Assembly: GCA_049472395.1 (NCBI GenBank)
Contig: JBLIRR010000057.1
Span: 1-23,789, forward strand
DNA: 23,789 nt
Reading direction: 5' to 3'
Source: JBLIRR01 sp049472395
GTDB taxonomy: Bacteria > SZUA-182 > DTGQ01 > JBLIRR01
Within the stretch, counting starts at the first letter, position 1, and each line of letters opens with the position of its first letter. The translations under genes were made by a program, and so were the position numbers. The notes beneath the pieces were generated by a model. The model was not told the DNA's origin. It made no database searches and saw nothing but the letters and a program-made list of their open reading frames with translations. Positions 22,328-23,789 of the stretch are shown here, in pieces.

Positions 22328-22726
22328 TCACAAATGGTTATGTGAAGCTTCACATAACCATTTCTGTGGAAAATCACCGAAAGTATGAATTGTGAGCACC
22401 ACCCCTGGTACCGCATCCTCCACTCCTACGACAGTTCGAAAAAACTCAAGAAGACTCGCATAAGCGCAACGACATAGTCGGGTAAGCAGCGTCCGGTCAT
22501 TACGAAAATAAATTCGAAGACGAATAGGTATTGTAAATACGTATTGGCGATGGGGTAAGGGATAGAGAATATTATCATTCAGAAAATCACCAAACTGAAC
22601 GACTTTTTTCATATGGCATGAGGGACAAAACCACCGGCCTTTGCAGGAGAATACAACTACTCCCTTTGGATATAAAATTGTTTCATGAAGTATATTTCGG
22701 TCATTCGGTGTCATTGTCATTTTCAT
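22328..22726 (-). pseudogene. Truncated IS91-family transposase (zinc finger and start of the HUH domain)
   Basis: The open frame gives 132 residues. The family part runs from about residue 18 to 119: VVVFSCKGRWFCPSCHMKK (zinc-binding Cys pairs), VVQFGDFL, PLPHRQYVFTIPIRLR, YFRNDRTLL, SLLEFF and DAVPGVVLTIHTFGD. In intact IS91/IS801 transposases the next residues would be 'ylnfHPHlH', the HUH nuclease site. Here the sequence changes abruptly into the palindrome at 22363 and the frame stops. The N-terminal part is also missing: the codons before residue 18 do not resemble the family. It therefore lacks catalytic residues and is dead. Confidence 0.8.
22332..22363. repeat. 32-bp perfect palindrome
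   Basis: The 16 bases AAATGGTTATGTGAAG are followed without a spacer by their exact reverse complement. The centre is GTGAAGCTTCAC, which contains TTCAC on each strand. The palindrome starts 20 bp upstream of the creD half-site array and touches the point where the IS91-like transposase remnant stops resembling its family. Confidence 0.85.
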
Positions 22727-23017
22727 CTTTCCCTTCGGTTTCCATTCCTATTCAGGGCATCCCACTCGCCCTTCGGCCATTCGGGGCCGGTCCACGCTAA
22801 GTGTTTAACAATAAAGGAATAAATTGTGTCAAGCGGCACTCCGCCTCAGAGAATATCTTCAGGACTGTCGTCATATTACATGTTTGATAGATGGAACTTT
22901 GGAAGCCGGGACACCTGTCTTTTTTGGGATAAAAGAAGCCACCGAGGGCATTTTCCTGGGCAGTTGGAAGATCCCCACCGGATGTCAAGCGGCGCGAAAA
23001 TTTATCCTGTGCACTAT
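22727..23017. other. Unassigned stretch with an 11-bp direct repeat
   Basis: TGTCAAGCGGC occurs at 22827-22837 and 22983-22993. Between them a plus-strand frame (22824-23021) reads in a protein-like way, with CLIDGTLEAGTPVFFGIKEA and EGIFLGSWKIPTG, but has no recognisable family and no ribosome-binding site. It is probably another gene fragment. Confidence 0.3.
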
Positions 23018-23191
23018 CTAATTTTTATGCTTCTCAGGGTGAAAGAGAACATCTACAACATCGCGAACATAGTGCTCATCAGTGATCCCCTCCGTAGCGC
23101 CCAGGGGAAATTCTATAATGGATTTAAAATGAGAAGCGATTTGAGCCAAAAGCTCAAGATGCGCGGAAGGATCGAACTGAAGCTCTGTGAT
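23018..23191 (-). pseudogene. C-terminal fragment of an unidentified gene
   Basis: Reading the minus strand from 23191, immediately after an in-frame TAA, gives 57 residues ending at a TAG (23018-23020). It includes LQFDPSAHLELLAQIASHFK, FPLGATEGITDEHYV and VVDVLFHPEKHKN. The acidic, helix-forming composition looks like genuine protein and like the end of a domain. There is no start codon at its left part. It overlaps, in another frame, the tail of the RDD fragment, so the two seem to have been joined by a rearrangement near 23190. I do not recognise the family. Confidence 0.35.
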
Positions 23192-23408
23192 TTAAGAGTC
23201 TTTTCCCGACGGTCTGGCCGCGCCAGGCACACTCAAGAGCGAGGCTGTAGCCTATTTGAATGATAAAGTACAAAATTGGGGACAGAGCTGAGGCAAGATT
23301 AAAGCTGATAATAAAAAATACCGATAAAAATGAAAGATAGAATACTGAGCTAGTAAAAGGATAGTATGGAATATTAGCTCCTATCATAGTAAATTTTTGG
23401 GCAAGCAT
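23154..23408 (-). pseudogene. Fragment of an RDD-family membrane protein
   Basis: This codes for 84 residues with two hydrophobic segments (about 22-38 and 40-58) followed by ALECAWRGQTVGKRLLNHRA. The signature 'W.GqT.GKrll..rv' marks RDD-domain membrane proteins. After this motif the expected strand and third helix are missing and the frame runs into unrelated DNA. The N-terminal Arg-Asp region that names the family is also absent. It is a remnant. Confidence 0.5.
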
Positions 23409-23471
23409 GGTATAGAGAAATTAAATCACAAACAGAAAGTCGTTTAACATTACACTAAAAAGGAGGAGATA

Positions 23472-23789
23472 ATGGTATATAACAATCAATGCTTACGCAC
23501 CATAGTTTTATTTATTTTTATTACACCTTTCTTAGCTAGTTGTTCAGCTCAACTTAAAGTCCAGCCTATTACCAGGTCAGAAAATCCTTCTGAGGTTATT
23601 AGTATATTAGAAAAAGAAATTGCTAACGAACGACGGAATCAAACCAATCTGATTTCGCCCGCCTGGTTTGCCAAGGCAGAAGAATCCTTGCAAGAGGCCA
23701 AGAGAGAATTAGCAAAAGGTGAAAAACCAACAACTATCCTTGAAGTAGTTGCTCTCGGCCGCGCCCAGCTTAAAAAAGCTAACGAGAGA
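23472..23789 (+). CDS. Lipoprotein with DUF4398-like helical domain, 3' partial (probable OmpA-family protein)
   Basis: The ATG at 23472 follows an ideal ribosome-binding site (AAAGGAGGAGAT). The 106 residues seen begin with a signal sequence and lipobox FLASC (Cys24). Then comes a helical region with NPSEVISILEKEIANERRNQ, SPAWFAKAEESLQEAKREL and VVALGRAQLKKANER. This 'P.wf.kAe.sl.eAk..l..G....il..v..graqL.kA' pattern resembles DUF4398-type helical domains that often precede a C-terminal OmpA peptidoglycan-binding domain. The frame is open to the window edge, so the OmpA part, if any, is not seen. It would be attached to the outer membrane by lipid and may bind murein. Confidence 0.75.
   Translation, partial: MVYNNQCLRTIVLFIFITPFLASCSAQLKVQPITRSENPSEVISILEKEIANERRNQTNLISPAWFAKAEESLQEAKRELAKGEKPTTILEVVALGRAQLKKANER

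Noticed and set aside
22826..23263. Plus-strand open frame of 145 codons
   Set aside because: It is antisense to the RDD fragment and the minus-strand tail at 23018-23191, has no start signal and has no domain.
1..23789. tRNA or rRNA genes
   Set aside because: No cloverleaf with a conserved T-loop sequence and no rRNA signature was noticed by eye; a dedicated search was not possible.

Overview
The window looks like an accessory, repeat-rich stretch of chromosome from a diderm (Gram-negative-type) bacterium. The reasons are five clear lipoprotein signal sequences, a CreB/CreC/CreD envelope-stress system, periplasmic murein enzymes, and the start of a lipoprotein of the kind that usually leads into an OmpA domain. 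Base composition is uneven. The minus-strand block at about 1.95-5.25 kb and 6.5-7.2 kb is visibly richer in G+C than the strongly AT-rich plus-strand block at about 8.7-17.1 kb, so the two probably have different histories. I cannot place the phylum from sequence alone.

Layout. 1-1250: tail of an ATPase-like gene, then degraded gene pieces, including a fragment ending at the DPFCG motif of an RlmL-like rRNA methyltransferase, with two terminator-like hairpins. 1256-1906: a small exported, membrane-anchored protein. 1956-7160 (minus strand): two overlapping, related lipoproteins, a large membrane-anchored protein, a HEAT-repeat lipoprotein and a two-helix membrane protein. 7600-8490: non-coding, holding a long inverted repeat, the first copy of a 269-bp direct repeat and an IS91-like transposase remnant. 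8750-13532: an operon of three exported proteins: a small periplasmic protein, a PD40-propeller/DUF3160 protein, and a CapA-like metallophosphoesterase split by a frameshift in a run of ten A. 13936-17099: a fusion of a VanX-like D,D-dipeptidase with a YkuD L,D-transpeptidase, then a discoidin-like/VWA protein. 17100-18195: the second copies of two repeats, then an IS200-type element (tnpA with terminal hairpins and an unusually structured 3' tail). 18583-22133: creB-creC, with creD facing them tail to tail. 22134-23410: the creD promoter region, a 32-bp perfect palindrome and fragments of an IS91 transposase, an RDD membrane protein and unknown genes. 23472 to the end: start of a DUF4398/OmpA-type lipoprotein.

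How the parts may work together. The enzymes at 13.9-17.1 kb act on, or bind at, the cell wall, and CreBC is known elsewhere as a sensor of wall and metabolic stress whose main output gene is creD. The strongest regulatory signal in the window lies upstream of creD: four ATGAA (TTCAT on the coding strand) half-sites spaced exactly 11 bp apart, ending 10 bp before a TATATT -10 box. This is the geometry of the known CreB box (TTCAC-N6-TTCAC). A two-unit version lies upstream of the 8.75-kb operon. The working hypothesis is a CreBC-controlled envelope-stress island. The CreB-creD link is well supported; extension to the other operons is inference.
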